This document shows, piece after piece, positions 17,813-27,477 of a stretch of 64,000 bases of DNA. Both the position numbers and the translations under genes were made by a program. The notes below the pieces were generated by a model that saw only the letters and a program-made list of their open reading frames with translations, made no database searches and was not told where the DNA came from. Every line of letters begins with the position of its first letter. Position 1 is the first letter of the stretch. The DNA comes from CAZYXZ01 sp964651395. GTDB taxonomy: Bacteria > Actinomycetota > Actinomycetes > BP-191. The stretch lies in the NCBI GenBank assembly GCA_964651395.1, contig CAZYXZ010000003.1:55838-119837 (forward strand). The letters are read 5' to 3'.

Positions 17813-17929
17813 GTGGTCATCCTTCCGGACCCGGGTCGTGAGTCCGCGCGGGAGCAACGGGCCACGGTGACCAGGTCCCGCTGCGCCTGATGAAGTGGCT
17901 TCGCCAGGCGCTGTCTCGCTGGTAGCTGA

Positions 17930-18565
17930 TCAACGCCCGCCGTAGTAGCGAATAGCCGACTCACCAAGGGCGCGCGCGAAACTCCGGTCGACGGTGTATC
18001 CGACTGCGGCGCCCGCGATGGGCACTAGCTTCACAAAGGACGTGAGCGACTTCTCGCCCGCTTTGGTCAGGATCTTTCGACTGACCACCTTGTTGACCCG
18101 CTTCATCGTCTCTCGCGTGACGATCTTCTGGACCCACTTCTTACCCATGTCGTTCGCTGCAGCGACTCCAAACGTTCTCAGCGCGCTGACAGCGCTGTTG
18201 CCGGCCAGGATGAGTACTAGATCTTGCCGGAGATCGGGGCTGTCGAGTTCGTCATAGACGGCGGCGACCGCCAGCACTAGCGACGCTTGCAGGGTCAGCA
18301 CCGACGAGATATTCAGCGCCAGAGTCGGGGCACCACCGAAGCCAGTGGCGAAGCTGGCCGCTCCCACCCGGCGGGTGCCACGCTTGACGACCAGACGGGC
18401 AAGTTGGTCCTGCGAAAGACCAGGATTTCGTTTGCGGGCACGCTCGACGTCGGCGACGACGATCCCGCGGGCGCGAGCGATGGCGCCCAGTAGCAGATCG
18501 TCGAGGCGACCCACATCGTCCGAAGGGTCCAACTCTGGGCTGCTAACCGGGCCGTCGACAGTCAT
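17930..18565 (-). CDS. EcsC-family protein
   Basis: The protein has about 211 residues from the Met at 18565 (the frame opens at 18604). It has the EcsC-type pattern: a Gly/Ala-rich central helix pair (ATGFGGAPTLALNISSVLTLQASLVLAVAAVY) and the terminal motif VPIAGAAVGYTVDRSFARALGESAIRYY. EcsC proteins are membrane-associated and of unclear molecular function. It is 117 bp upstream of the pyrE-like gene on the same strand. It is part of the left-end cargo of the transposon. No catalytic motif is visible. Confidence 0.7.
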   Translation of the reverse strand: MTVDGPVSSPELDPSDDVGRLDDLLLGAIARARGIVVADVERARKRNPGLSQDQLARLVVKRGTRRVGAASFATGFGGAPTLALNISSVLTLQASLVLAVAAVYDELDSPDLRQDLVLILAGNSAVSALRTFGVAAANDMGKKWVQKIVTRETMKRVNKVVSRKILTKAGEKSLTSFVKLVPIAGAAVGYTVDRSFARALGESAIRYYGGR

Positions 18566-18821
18566 AAGAGCGCCATGGCATCCGTCATATCCCGAGTCGA
18601 TCACGACCTAGTCCTCGTTGGCCACCGGCTAGACGCAAGCAGAACCCAATGCCAATCAACTTCGTCGTGACCAGCCGGCCGGAACCTGTCTCAAGGGTCC
18701 GGACATGCGCAGGCGCTAGATCAGATCCGGCGAGATGCGACACCGATCATCCCTTGGACATGCGAAGAATGGCAGCTGAGTCTGAGCCCGCGGCTGGCGC
18801 GCCGGACTAACGCTGTACCTG

Positions 18822-21800
18822 CTAATCCAGGTCGCCGGTAGCCGAGCTAGGGCCTTCCTCGGACTCGGTAAAGGGGACATCGATCGCGCGCCGAGTGCGA
18901 ATTCCACCCAAGTGAATCGTCGTGGATGGTCGCCACTCCAACTCGGTGAGTGGTGACTTGAAGATGCGCATCCTCGTCGGCCAGCCGCGTTCCAGACCCG
19001 CGATAACGGCAAGGAAGTACGCATTGCCTTGTCGCGATGCTTGATGTGACTCGGCCGCCGTGAGCGAAACCTCATCGGGCATCTCCCTGGCATGCGCCTT
19101 GATCTCGAAGTATCGAAGAAGCTCATCGACGGCGTCTGCTCCAATACCGTGTTGGTTTCGGAAGTCAGTCAGCTCGGCTATCTCTCTGACACGAAGTGTC
19201 TCTCTGAGTAGCTCCAGCCCGAACGTTTCGACGTCGTCCTGGGTAAAGGCAGCTGGCGCAGTGCGCGGCGCCGCGCGCGGCTTGGGCGCGGGCAAGTTGT
19301 CCTTTAGTGGCCGCTTGCCACGTCGCTTGTTGGTCGGCTGGCCCTCACCGATCTCTATGGCTGCGACGTCAACTTCTACGCTCGTCTTCAACTGCCGTGT
19401 GGGCGGCGTGTCAGGGTCTTCAGTGTCTGTCGCTGTGGGTGTTGCCGGTCTGGCGACAGGTCGGCGCCCCTTCCGTGGTGCCTGCAGTTCAGCTGCGAGG
19501 TCCGCGAGTGAGTCGTCGCTGTCGCCGGCCACAGCGATCTGAATGTTCTCCGGCGCTTCACCTCGCTCAGCCCGACGCCACGCCTTCTCCCACAACAGGG
19601 CCACCTTTGTGCGATCGACCATGTCCTCGCCGGAACGGCCGAACAACGCAGCGATGGCAAGGCCGCCCGTCTCGGAATCGCGCAGTGCCTCCACGGTCCG
19701 AGCGGCGACGATGGTCGGAGTGCGGGAGACATGAGCCCCGATGGGAACCGCAACGGACCGACTCTCGGGTAGTTGAACTTCGACCGAGAGGTGGGCGGTC
19801 AGAGCGACCTGGGCGCCGATCAGCTCTGCCCATGTGAGGGACAGCCCGGCGTACACATCCGGATCCTCAGCGAGGATCATGTCGTGTAGATGACGTACGG
19901 CGGCTTCGAAGGTCTGACGGACAGTCACGCCCGCGAGCTGTGCTGCCGGCGTCAGGCCATTGAGAGCGAACTCGGAGCGGTCGAGCGTTATCACGCCGGC
20001 CCACGATGGAAAGTCGCCAAAGGAATCCAGGCCGCCGGGCGGGATCCACACCTGTGCATGCTCGCCCAGCGCCTCCGCTAGTGCGCGGTCGTCCACCGCG
20101 TAGATCGGTCGTTGCGTCTGCCAACCGCTGACGGTTTGGAGCGGAATCTTTCGCAACTCATCTCGCTGACGGCCCCGCATTTCTGGGTGCCTGCTCAGGT
20201 AGCGATAGACCTGCAGAAGGACTCCGCGCTCGTGTGGCTGTGGCGGGTCTTGTGCAATCTCGTTGAGCACGGCAAAGCAGACGTCCGGCTTGGGGGTACT
20301 GAGTGCCAGGACTTCCCATAGCGGTTCCAACTGGGGCTGCTCTGGGACGAATGGTCGTCTTGATCCAAAGATGGGATCGCCGCGGTAGACGGCGGATGGG
20401 GGATACCAGCGTCCGTGCCAGTACAGCAGTCCCGGCGACTTGCGACCGATGCCAAATCTTCCGCGCAGCTGGGCAACCGTGAGCTCGCCAACCAGTGATG
20501 AGGACGTGGCGGTACCTAACGCCGGGCAGCGTTGCGCGAGGGCGAGATACAAGCTGACCGCGTCCATCGGATCCACCGTGTCAGCGTCCGTGTCGCGCAA
20601 CGCCGTGAGCTCGCGGAGGACGTCCTCGGTGGTCGGAGAGGTCTTCATGCCTAGGGCATGGAGCACTGTTAGATCGCGATCTGCATCGACTTCCGCTGCG
20701 TACCACTCTGGTTGCTCACCGAAGACACTGAGCATCTCCGGGGTTCGGACGGCGAGCTCTCTTGGAGCCTTGGCCTCACCTGCCATGTTCGACATCCAGG
20801 GGGCACTCGCCAGCCGCGATAACCAGGTCGCCGGCACCGGCCCAACTCGCTTCCAGCGGTAGTCCGAGTACACGGCGTGTGCGAACTCGTGGTCTGCATA
20901 GACGCGCCTCCAGCCGCGGCTGATGGTGGCCAAGAGGCCGCGCGCCCGTTCGCGGCGGGACCTGACAGGGCTTGCGACGATCTCTGCTACGACAGCATCC
21001 AGGTCGGCTGATACGCGGTCTGCTTGCAGGTGCGTCGGCCGTCGCTTCAGTGCGTCGATCGCCAAGGCCTGCATCGCGCCGTTGGCCTGCCTGTGGATAG
21101 GCGACGCGGGATCATCGCGACGGAAGTCGCGCTGTCTGGGGACCGTCAGCCGAGGTACCACCTCCGCGCCCAGCGAGGAAAGAAAGGCTCGAGCACCCAA
21201 GCCCCCGCCTTCGGTCGGCCTCAGCAAGGCGCTGTACCGGCCGTCTATCCACAACAACCCGGCCGCAGTGCCGGCTGCGGGAGCCCAGCCAGCACTGCCC
21301 CCTTCGATTCGACTTGGCAGGTACGCGGTGGGTGGTGTGACCAAGCGTTCGGATCTGCTTCCGTTCTCGTGGCTGAAACCGGCTAGTAGTAGGCGTTGCC
21401 CGAGGGCAGGCGCGAGCCGGTCTCTGCGTGCGGCTGGCGCTGCCGCGAGAAGGTCCCTGATCTGCGTCAATTGCGAGTCACTCGGGGTGATCTTGCTCTC
21501 GTGGTCAGCGATGACCTGTAGAGCAAGCTCGGGTGTGATGACGCTGTGCAGCGTGCCCGCATGCTTGAGCCAGGCCGTCACGTCTTCGCCAGCCGAGGCC
21601 CCCAGGAACTCAGGATGCAGCTGCCACGCGAAGCCCAGCTGGTGCAGGAGTTGCCCTGCTGGGCCCCCATCGTGCTGGCTTACGAGCACACCTTGGGAAA
21701 GTGTCTGTGGTGGCCGCACGCGGGCACCGCTGGCGAGGACCGCGCAACGATGCGTGGCGACTGTTCTGCCGAGGCCCGCGGCGAGCGCGGCCCCGACCAG

Positions 21801-23297
21801 GTCTGCGTACCACGCTGGTGGTCGCGGGTGGCGCTCATCTTCGAGAAGAGTCAGCGCCAGCGGCAAGTCGACTCGTTTGCTCACGGCCAGCTCGTCGAGA
21901 ACCAGTCGCCACCGACCACCAGGATCCCGCACCGCGTTGGCGAGGGGTGTTGCCTCCGGCGCAAGCTCGGCGATGTCTGCTGCTGTGAGAACTCCGTCCA
22001 GCTCGTCAACTTCGTACGCCAATTGCTGAAGGGCGACGCCGTCGGGCATCGGCAGCAGGAGACTCTCGGCGATCTGCCTATGCACACCCTCGATGTGCTT
22101 ACGCAGTCGGTCCTGGAGCCACGCGTCTTCCGCCACGAAAGACTCGTCCGCAAGCGGCACGATCTCCCAGGTCAGCGCCGGTGTGGCGCTGGCTACCTGA
22201 ACCGCGATCGTCGACACAAGACGAGCGAGCTCATCTATCAGCCAGGCATTCCATGGTTCGTGTTGAAGGCGGGATCGGGCCGTGTCAGGGTCGAACTGGG
22301 CTTGCAACGCGTACGGCATTCGCGTGCGGAGCGCGATTGGCAGTCCAGCATGAATTCGCCCCGGCTCCGCCCGCGAGGGGACGGCAACTGCGATCGGGAC
22401 CTCGTCGGCGGTTTCCTTTCCCGCACGACGCAGGGTGGTTGGGTGGCGGACGGTGGTCGAATACCGCGTCCAATAGCGGTCTTCACTCGGGTCGCGCACT
22501 AGGTCGACCTCGATTGACAGATCCCGCCAACGATCTGTGGTGATTGTTTCGAGGACGATGCCTCGCCGGTCGAGTTCGCGCGCTTCCGCATCGAACAGGC
22601 GGACGGTTGAGACCGCATCCAGGAACAGGAGAAATCCGGCGTCGAAGGTACTGAACCAATCGACGACGGTGGCGGCGCTGACCTCCTCCCTGAGTGCCAG
22701 CACTAGCAACGTGTCGAGCTGCTCAGGGTCGTAGAAGCCGGGAATGCCCGGGACGGCCGGGATGATCCGGGGACCATCGCTTTCCGCTTCGAAGTGGTAC
22801 GGGTGGCAATGAACCGCCATCGCGGTGCTGATCCTGCTGAGCGTCTTTAGGCCGATGCCGAACTTGCCCTTGCTGGCCGCCTCTCCTCGCTTCGTCGATA
22901 CATACGCCAAGGCCATCGCCGCGGTATCGACGAACCCAATGCGAGCCCCGTCATGGGCGACGAGAAGTTCCGTTCGAGAACCCACGGTGCGAATGAGGAA
23001 CCGAACTTCGTGCGCGCCCTCGTCGTCTGCATTTTGCAGAATCTCGACGAGGCCGGTCAGGCCCTCCACGTTCAGCTGTTCGGCACTGAACGTTGCCCCT
23101 TCTAGGACGTCGCGAAGTAGACCAGGCGTCTCGTCGCGAATCAGCCGGCTCAGCTCTTGGAGGGCGGATTCTGCGAAGCTGGTGGTGAAGCGGTCCTCTA
23201 TCGAGTGCTTGCGCCCATGCCGGTACAGCTGATCAGCTGCCTGTGTCCCGGCAGCACTGTCATCCGATGTCGGTCCTTCGCCGCCGTCGTTGTTCAT
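18822..23297 (-). CDS. Giant sacsin-type GHKL ATPase with DUF3883-like C-terminus, putative defence protein
   Basis: The 1491-residue protein has an N-terminal HSP90/sacsin-type ATPase domain. The N-box EILQNADDEGA is at residues 85-95, DGARIG at 116-121 and the lid motif GKFGIGLKT at 144-152. A long central region of unknown fold follows. An acidic, Lys/Arg/Pro-rich linker sits at about 1260-1350. The C-terminus has FEIKA followed by VSLTAAESHQA and a Tyr-rich helix, the pattern of DUF3883, a restriction-endonuclease-like fold. Such ATPase-DUF3883 proteins recur in defence islands. It is the largest cargo gene and lies next to tniQ. The antiviral role is inference. Confidence 0.75.
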   Translation of the reverse strand: MNNDGGEGPTSDDSAAGTQAADQLYRHGRKHSIEDRFTTSFAESALQELSRLIRDETPGLLRDVLEGATFSAEQLNVEGLTGLVEILQNADDEGAHEVRFLIRTVGSRTELLVAHDGARIGFVDTAAMALAYVSTKRGEAASKGKFGIGLKTLSRISTAMAVHCHPYHFEAESDGPRIIPAVPGIPGFYDPEQLDTLLVLALREEVSAATVVDWFSTFDAGFLLFLDAVSTVRLFDAEARELDRRGIVLETITTDRWRDLSIEVDLVRDPSEDRYWTRYSTTVRHPTTLRRAGKETADEVPIAVAVPSRAEPGRIHAGLPIALRTRMPYALQAQFDPDTARSRLQHEPWNAWLIDELARLVSTIAVQVASATPALTWEIVPLADESFVAEDAWLQDRLRKHIEGVHRQIAESLLLPMPDGVALQQLAYEVDELDGVLTAADIAELAPEATPLANAVRDPGGRWRLVLDELAVSKRVDLPLALTLLEDERHPRPPAWYADLVGAALAAGLGRTVATHRCAVLASGARVRPPQTLSQGVLVSQHDGGPAGQLLHQLGFAWQLHPEFLGASAGEDVTAWLKHAGTLHSVITPELALQVIADHESKITPSDSQLTQIRDLLAAAPAARRDRLAPALGQRLLLAGFSHENGSRSERLVTPPTAYLPSRIEGGSAGWAPAAGTAAGLLWIDGRYSALLRPTEGGGLGARAFLSSLGAEVVPRLTVPRQRDFRRDDPASPIHRQANGAMQALAIDALKRRPTHLQADRVSADLDAVVAEIVASPVRSRRERARGLLATISRGWRRVYADHEFAHAVYSDYRWKRVGPVPATWLSRLASAPWMSNMAGEAKAPRELAVRTPEMLSVFGEQPEWYAAEVDADRDLTVLHALGMKTSPTTEDVLRELTALRDTDADTVDPMDAVSLYLALAQRCPALGTATSSSLVGELTVAQLRGRFGIGRKSPGLLYWHGRWYPPSAVYRGDPIFGSRRPFVPEQPQLEPLWEVLALSTPKPDVCFAVLNEIAQDPPQPHERGVLLQVYRYLSRHPEMRGRQRDELRKIPLQTVSGWQTQRPIYAVDDRALAEALGEHAQVWIPPGGLDSFGDFPSWAGVITLDRSEFALNGLTPAAQLAGVTVRQTFEAAVRHLHDMILAEDPDVYAGLSLTWAELIGAQVALTAHLSVEVQLPESRSVAVPIGAHVSRTPTIVAARTVEALRDSETGGLAIAALFGRSGEDMVDRTKVALLWEKAWRRAERGEAPENIQIAVAGDSDDSLADLAAELQAPRKGRRPVARPATPTATDTEDPDTPPTRQLKTSVEVDVAAIEIGEGQPTNKRRGKRPLKDNLPAPKPRAAPRTAPAAFTQDDVETFGLELLRETLRVREIAELTDFRNQHGIGADAVDELLRYFEIKAHAREMPDEVSLTAAESHQASRQGNAYFLAVIAGLERGWPTRMRIFKSPLTELEWRPSTTIHLGGIRTRRAIDVPFTESEEGPSSATGDLD

Positions 23298-23582
23298 GAG
23301 CGGATTCTCTCGGTTGCGGCCCTGACGTGAGCGGTCGTCTACAGACCGACCCGCCCGGACGCACTGTGTGACATCAGCTGCTCGCGTTTCACGTAACTGA
23401 GCAGTGCCCCGGTGCTACGGATCCCGGACTGGTAGCCGACTAGGTGTGAAGCGACACCGACGCGGGCCGCCGTCTGGAGGAATCCACGTCGAAGACTCGC
23501 GAAGTTGTGTTGGCCCAGTAGGCCGGCTCTTCGGCGCGGCGGCGGACAAGCGCACTCAGGGCCGGGACCTCGATGCCTCTTG

Positions 23583-25067
23583 CTACTGACACGTTCCGGA
23601 CGACATATGTCCCGTCCCTAATCGGCTCGCGCACGGGCACCACCATCCTTCGATGGAGCAGGGGGCAGCGGTTACCCGGTCAAGGCGGTGGCGCGCCAGT
23701 CGGCGAGTAGGCCACGGCCGCGTCCAGCCGCTGCTTGATGCGAGTTCACGTGCCAGCGCCATCGCCTGCTTATCAAGGCGGACCTTGTCGGCTGCTGGAA
23801 GTGCGTTGTGGACGTAGTGGGCCCACCGCTTTCCCTGCTCAGCCGGCAGTCCCAGGCTTCGGGCGGCATCCGCCCACGACGTGGTGTGCGTGCGGGCTAC
23901 CGCGAGGCTGATGTACGCACGCAAGACGTCGAGCGTCGGACGGCGCAGAGCGTGAAGGTCTGCCGGGACCGCGCACGACCACGCGAGCTGTGGCATGTCG
24001 GCAAGGAACGCTGAGTGATCGGAGGTGGTGCGGGAGCGATTGAGACGGGACGACGGTCGGCCGGTCCGCCTCAGGACGTGATCCAGGAACTCGCGCAGGA
24101 CTGGTTGCCTGCCGCGGGCAAGCTGCTCAGTCAAGACCTTTCCCGCCGGCACTCTGTTGTGGCTGGCAGCCTCCTCAACGAACGCGCTGCTTGCGGAGGC
24201 AGGATCCGCCGCTTCCGCCCAGCGCCGGGCGCCGGAAACCAGTTCGCGGACACCCGCGAGATCTCTGGGAGGGCTTCGCCAGAAGCGTGTCGTTGCCGGC
24301 TGGGCTGCAAGCCCGTTGCTCAGCCAGTTCTGCAAGGACAGGACTTCGCGTAGAGCGCGCAGGCCTTCGTTCGCTGCTATCTCCACACCCGCGACACGGA
24401 TGGGGCTGCCGGCGAGGACGGTGTCCACGAGGTGTTGCCAGGCAGCCTCGTGTGGCTGCATCGGCTCGGTGACGGCGGTCCGCAGATCGCCGCCACAGGG
24501 CCTTGCTCCCCGTCCGCGACCGCGGACTTCGGACATCTCTGGACGGTGGCATCGCGCGGGTTGACGGACCTGCTCCATGAAGACTGGTTGAGCACTGGTG
24601 CCGTTGCCGCCGTGGGGCCACCCGAGGCATGTGGGGCAGCGGTCAGCGAGTGTGCGGCCATGCTCGATGCATCCGACGTTGACGGCGATTCGATGTGCGA
24701 GTTGCCACGCGCCGTCGTCGGCCAAGTGCTGCGGGCAGAAGAAGGAACCGCCAAGGTGCACCCATTCGCGGCAGGCCCACAGTCCCAAGTGCTCGCGTGT
24801 GAGTGCACTCGGAGGGGTAACGGCGTGCGTGTATGCAGCGAGCGTCATTCCGCGAACTTCTGCCGCGTCCAGATCAAGCGAATCGGCGACATCCTCGATC
24901 AATTCGTCGGGTAGGTATGCCCCCCAGCCGGCTCGGAAGCCTGCGGGCAGCCCCACCGCATCAAGCACGAACCCGAACGGCGCCTGAAGCGCGGCGCTGA
25001 GCCGTTCGAGGTAGCTGTCGTAGCCCTCGCCGGCGATCAGCAAGGGCATCGTGGGAAGTTGGGTCAT
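23583..25067 (-). CDS. tniQ: TniQ/TnsD-family target selector 2, possibly frameshifted near its end
   Basis: The ATG at 25067 overlaps the stop of the other tniQ gene in an ATGA quartet. The N-terminus contains the TniQ-type YDSYLERLSAALQAPFGFVLDAVG, WGAYLP and zinc-ligand motifs FFCPQH, GCIEHG and DRCPTC. TniQ proteins choose the insertion site and link it to the TnsC-type ATPase. At 494 residues it is long enough to be a TnsD-like sequence-specific selector. The last 50 residues look non-coding. One missing base near 23740 would restore IKQRLDAAVAYSPTGAPPP, ending at 23680. Confidence 0.75.
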   Translation of the reverse strand: MTQLPTMPLLIAGEGYDSYLERLSAALQAPFGFVLDAVGLPAGFRAGWGAYLPDELIEDVADSLDLDAAEVRGMTLAAYTHAVTPPSALTREHLGLWACREWVHLGGSFFCPQHLADDGAWQLAHRIAVNVGCIEHGRTLADRCPTCLGWPHGGNGTSAQPVFMEQVRQPARCHRPEMSEVRGRGRGARPCGGDLRTAVTEPMQPHEAAWQHLVDTVLAGSPIRVAGVEIAANEGLRALREVLSLQNWLSNGLAAQPATTRFWRSPPRDLAGVRELVSGARRWAEAADPASASSAFVEEAASHNRVPAGKVLTEQLARGRQPVLREFLDHVLRRTGRPSSRLNRSRTTSDHSAFLADMPQLAWSCAVPADLHALRRPTLDVLRAYISLAVARTHTTSWADAARSLGLPAEQGKRWAHYVHNALPAADKVRLDKQAMALARELASSSGWTRPWPTRRLARHRLDRVTAAPCSIEGWWCPCASRLGTGHMSSGTCQ

Positions 25068-26446
25068 CCGGTGGCCTCTCGCGTGGCCAAGGTGCGGGCC
25101 GAGGTAGACGGCCACCGCGCGTGTAGGTCCTGAAGGATGCGGAACCACGCATCTGGCCCGGGGCCTTTGAGGGCCTCCATGGCAGCACCGAGTTCGGCGA
25201 GCAGTGTTTCGCCGATCTCGCCTTCAGCATGGCGAAAGCGCTTCGCGTCGAGGGCAGCGGCAACTGCGGCCAGCCAACAGCGCGCAGACGCCGGGCCGTC
25301 TGGAATCGTCTCTTCGACGAAGTCTCGGAGCGCGGGTTCATACAGGCCGATCGCGTCCTCGTCGCTCAGCACGTGGGGTGGTTGCCGGCAAGGGACGTTC
25401 GACCAGAGGCCAAACAGTGTGCGTTGCGACTTTGGCGCGCGGAGGTGTGCCCCCTGTGGCCGGATGCTGTTCAGGTGCTCTCGGGCTTCGGCCAAGTCCG
25501 CGAGCATCGCCTGGGATGTGTACTTGCTCACGCCACGATGAGTGACGAGCTGGCTTGCGACTCTGCCGAGCAGCGTCTTCCACGAGTCGTCTCGCCGGGC
25601 GATGGAGACTGCCGCTGGCAGAAGCACGCCGGTCGTTGCGCGGCCGAGCATCTCGTGCCTACCCAGGCTTTCCCGAGGCCAACGATCGGTGCGAGAGGCC
25701 ACGACGCCGTCGATGCCGAAAATGATGAGGAGCTGAGCCCAGTCAGCGACCGCGGCCAGTTGGCCGGGGGCCATGTCCGGCTCGTCGATGAGCCGCTGCA
25801 GCCATGTACTGGATGCCAGCAGCCCCGGCACGTCCGTGGCATCGAGCGGCGTCGCGTCAGCCAACGAGGACTGACAGTGCTGGCACGATGGGGGGTCGGA
25901 GCGTGCGCTGAGTTCGAGGGGGGCATGGCAGCCCGCTTGCCCGCAGCTCGAGCAGTCATCGAGGAGCAGGACGCCGTGCTTGACGCAGACCGGCTGGAGT
26001 GGGACGAGCCACGTGAATCGGTCAACCGTGGGGCGCTCGGCCAGGCACAGTGGGCAGTACCCGGAGGTGTGACCGGGCATCCATTTGCCTGGGCGAGGGT
26101 CGCGGGGGTGCAGGCCCCACCGTGAGGCACCAAGGCTTGCGACGTCATGCGAGATGGGGGTGAGGCTCGAGAACCGGAGGCCGGTCATCGCCGCCAGCTG
26201 CTCCGCGCTACGGTCGAGTGCCGTGGCGAGCTGCTGTAGGTCGCCATCGGAAGGCAGCATCAATCGGCAGGACCAGCGCTTGGTGAATTTCACGTCGTGG
26301 CGGTGACCGGGATCGAATCCAACGGCTCGAAGGAAGGTGTGTAGAGGCAGATCGTTGGCGCGTGCCAGTCGCCGTACCAAGCTCTGCAATGACTCGTCGG
26401 CGGCAGGCTCAACGTCGGACGGCAGCCCCGCGGCATCATCAGTCAC
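25064..26446 (-). CDS. tniQ: TniQ/TnsD-family target selector 1
   Basis: The 460-residue protein has the TniQ layout. SLQSLVRRLARANDLPLHTFLRAVG is at residues 19-43. A zinc-ribbon series includes YCPLC (131-134), PVCVKHG (154-157), DDCSSCG (165-168) and a further PSCQHC. A C-terminal helical region follows. Its ATG overlaps the tniB stop by 4 bp, and its stop overlaps the second tniQ start by 4 bp. The two TniQ proteins are clearly different in sequence, which suggests two targeting routes rather than a recent duplication. Confidence 0.85.
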   Translation of the reverse strand: MTDDAAGLPSDVEPAADESLQSLVRRLARANDLPLHTFLRAVGFDPGHRHDVKFTKRWSCRLMLPSDGDLQQLATALDRSAEQLAAMTGLRFSSLTPISHDVASLGASRWGLHPRDPRPGKWMPGHTSGYCPLCLAERPTVDRFTWLVPLQPVCVKHGVLLLDDCSSCGQAGCHAPLELSARSDPPSCQHCQSSLADATPLDATDVPGLLASSTWLQRLIDEPDMAPGQLAAVADWAQLLIIFGIDGVVASRTDRWPRESLGRHEMLGRATTGVLLPAAVSIARRDDSWKTLLGRVASQLVTHRGVSKYTSQAMLADLAEAREHLNSIRPQGAHLRAPKSQRTLFGLWSNVPCRQPPHVLSDEDAIGLYEPALRDFVEETIPDGPASARCWLAAVAAALDAKRFRHAEGEIGETLLAELGAAMEALKGPGPDAWFRILQDLHARWPSTSARTLATREATG

Positions 26447-27477
26447 GCGGACAGACGCTTCCGCGAAAGGGATGCCGACTCGAGCTCGGCGAACCCAACG
26501 CGCTCTGTCTGCCCGACTGCTCGATAGGCGGTGCGCGCCACCAGGTCAAGCGCGGCACCGATTTTGCCGAGGCTCTGGTTGAACAGGAGCGTGAGGGCGG
26601 GGCTCTCTAGGAGGTCACTGCCGGCCTGGTTGCTCAGCCGCAGCATCACTGCCTGGCTGTGGATCGCGTCGCGGAGCATCAGTCGCGCGTCGACGTCGTC
26701 AGCGTCGACGGCCGGGAACTCAAAGGTTTCCTTGCGCTCGTGCAGTTGGGCCAGCAGGTCGCGGAGCTCACCTTCCGGCACCAGCATCGGGTTGCACAGC
26801 GGCGACTGGTCGAAGTCAAGTGCGGTGAAGAGAACGATCGCGGGCACGAGGTCGACGACGCGCTTGAGGAAGTTCACCATGTCGGCGAACTTCGACGACG
26901 CGAAGTTCACCATCCCGGCCCTGCGCGCCGACGCGTTGTGAACGTCGTCAATGATTACCAGGCGAACACCGTAGGTGTGGCATTCCTCGGCGAACTGGTC
27001 AAGCATCTCGTTCGCCGTCATCCCCAATCTCCTCGGCGGGATCCCGAGGCTGGCCAGCAGGACGCGCGCGAGGTCCTTGATTTCACTAGTGGGCGCCTTC
27101 ACGCATACCACCGGGATGATCTTGTGGCGGCGATCGCCGTCCAAGTAGTCCCGTCCAGTGCGCCAGTCCCGTTCGCACAGTTCCAACCCGAGGCGAATCG
27201 CGAAGGCAGTCTTGCCCGATCGTGCCGGTCCGCCGACACAGAACAACTTGGAGTCCGTTCGAGGTTCCTGGAGGACTTGCCAGGCGTAGTCGAAGGCGGC
27301 GGTCCAACGCGGATACTTCACGTGCCCGAGCCCAATGTTGTAGCGCCGGCGGTTGTCGTCGTCGAGGTCCATTGGCGCGTCACGGTGCCGAACGTGCCAG
27401 TCGTAGTAGCGCTCCAGCATCGGGAGACGGGTCGGCAGTTCCGCGGGGCGCTCGGGGACCCACAACGTCGCTTTCAC
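26443..27477 (-). CDS. tniB: TniB/TnsC-type AAA+ ATPase of the transposon
   Basis: In this 344-residue protein, Walker A is GPARSGKT (residues 83-90) and Walker B is LVIIDDVHNA (IIDD at about 175-178), with sensor sequence AIVLFTALDF. Together these match the TniB/TnsC family of transposition regulators. They polymerise on DNA, are recruited by TniQ to the target and activate the TnsB-type transposase. The start overlaps the tniA stop in an ATGA quartet. Sequence and operon position both agree. Confidence 0.92.
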   Translation of the reverse strand: MKATLWVPERPAELPTRLPMLERYYDWHVRHRDAPMDLDDDNRRRYNIGLGHVKYPRWTAAFDYAWQVLQEPRTDSKLFCVGGPARSGKTAFAIRLGLELCERDWRTGRDYLDGDRRHKIIPVVCVKAPTSEIKDLARVLLASLGIPPRRLGMTANEMLDQFAEECHTYGVRLVIIDDVHNASARRAGMVNFASSKFADMVNFLKRVVDLVPAIVLFTALDFDQSPLCNPMLVPEGELRDLLAQLHERKETFEFPAVDADDVDARLMLRDAIHSQAVMLRLSNQAGSDLLESPALTLLFNQSLGKIGAALDLVARTAYRAVGQTERVGFAELESASLSRKRLSA

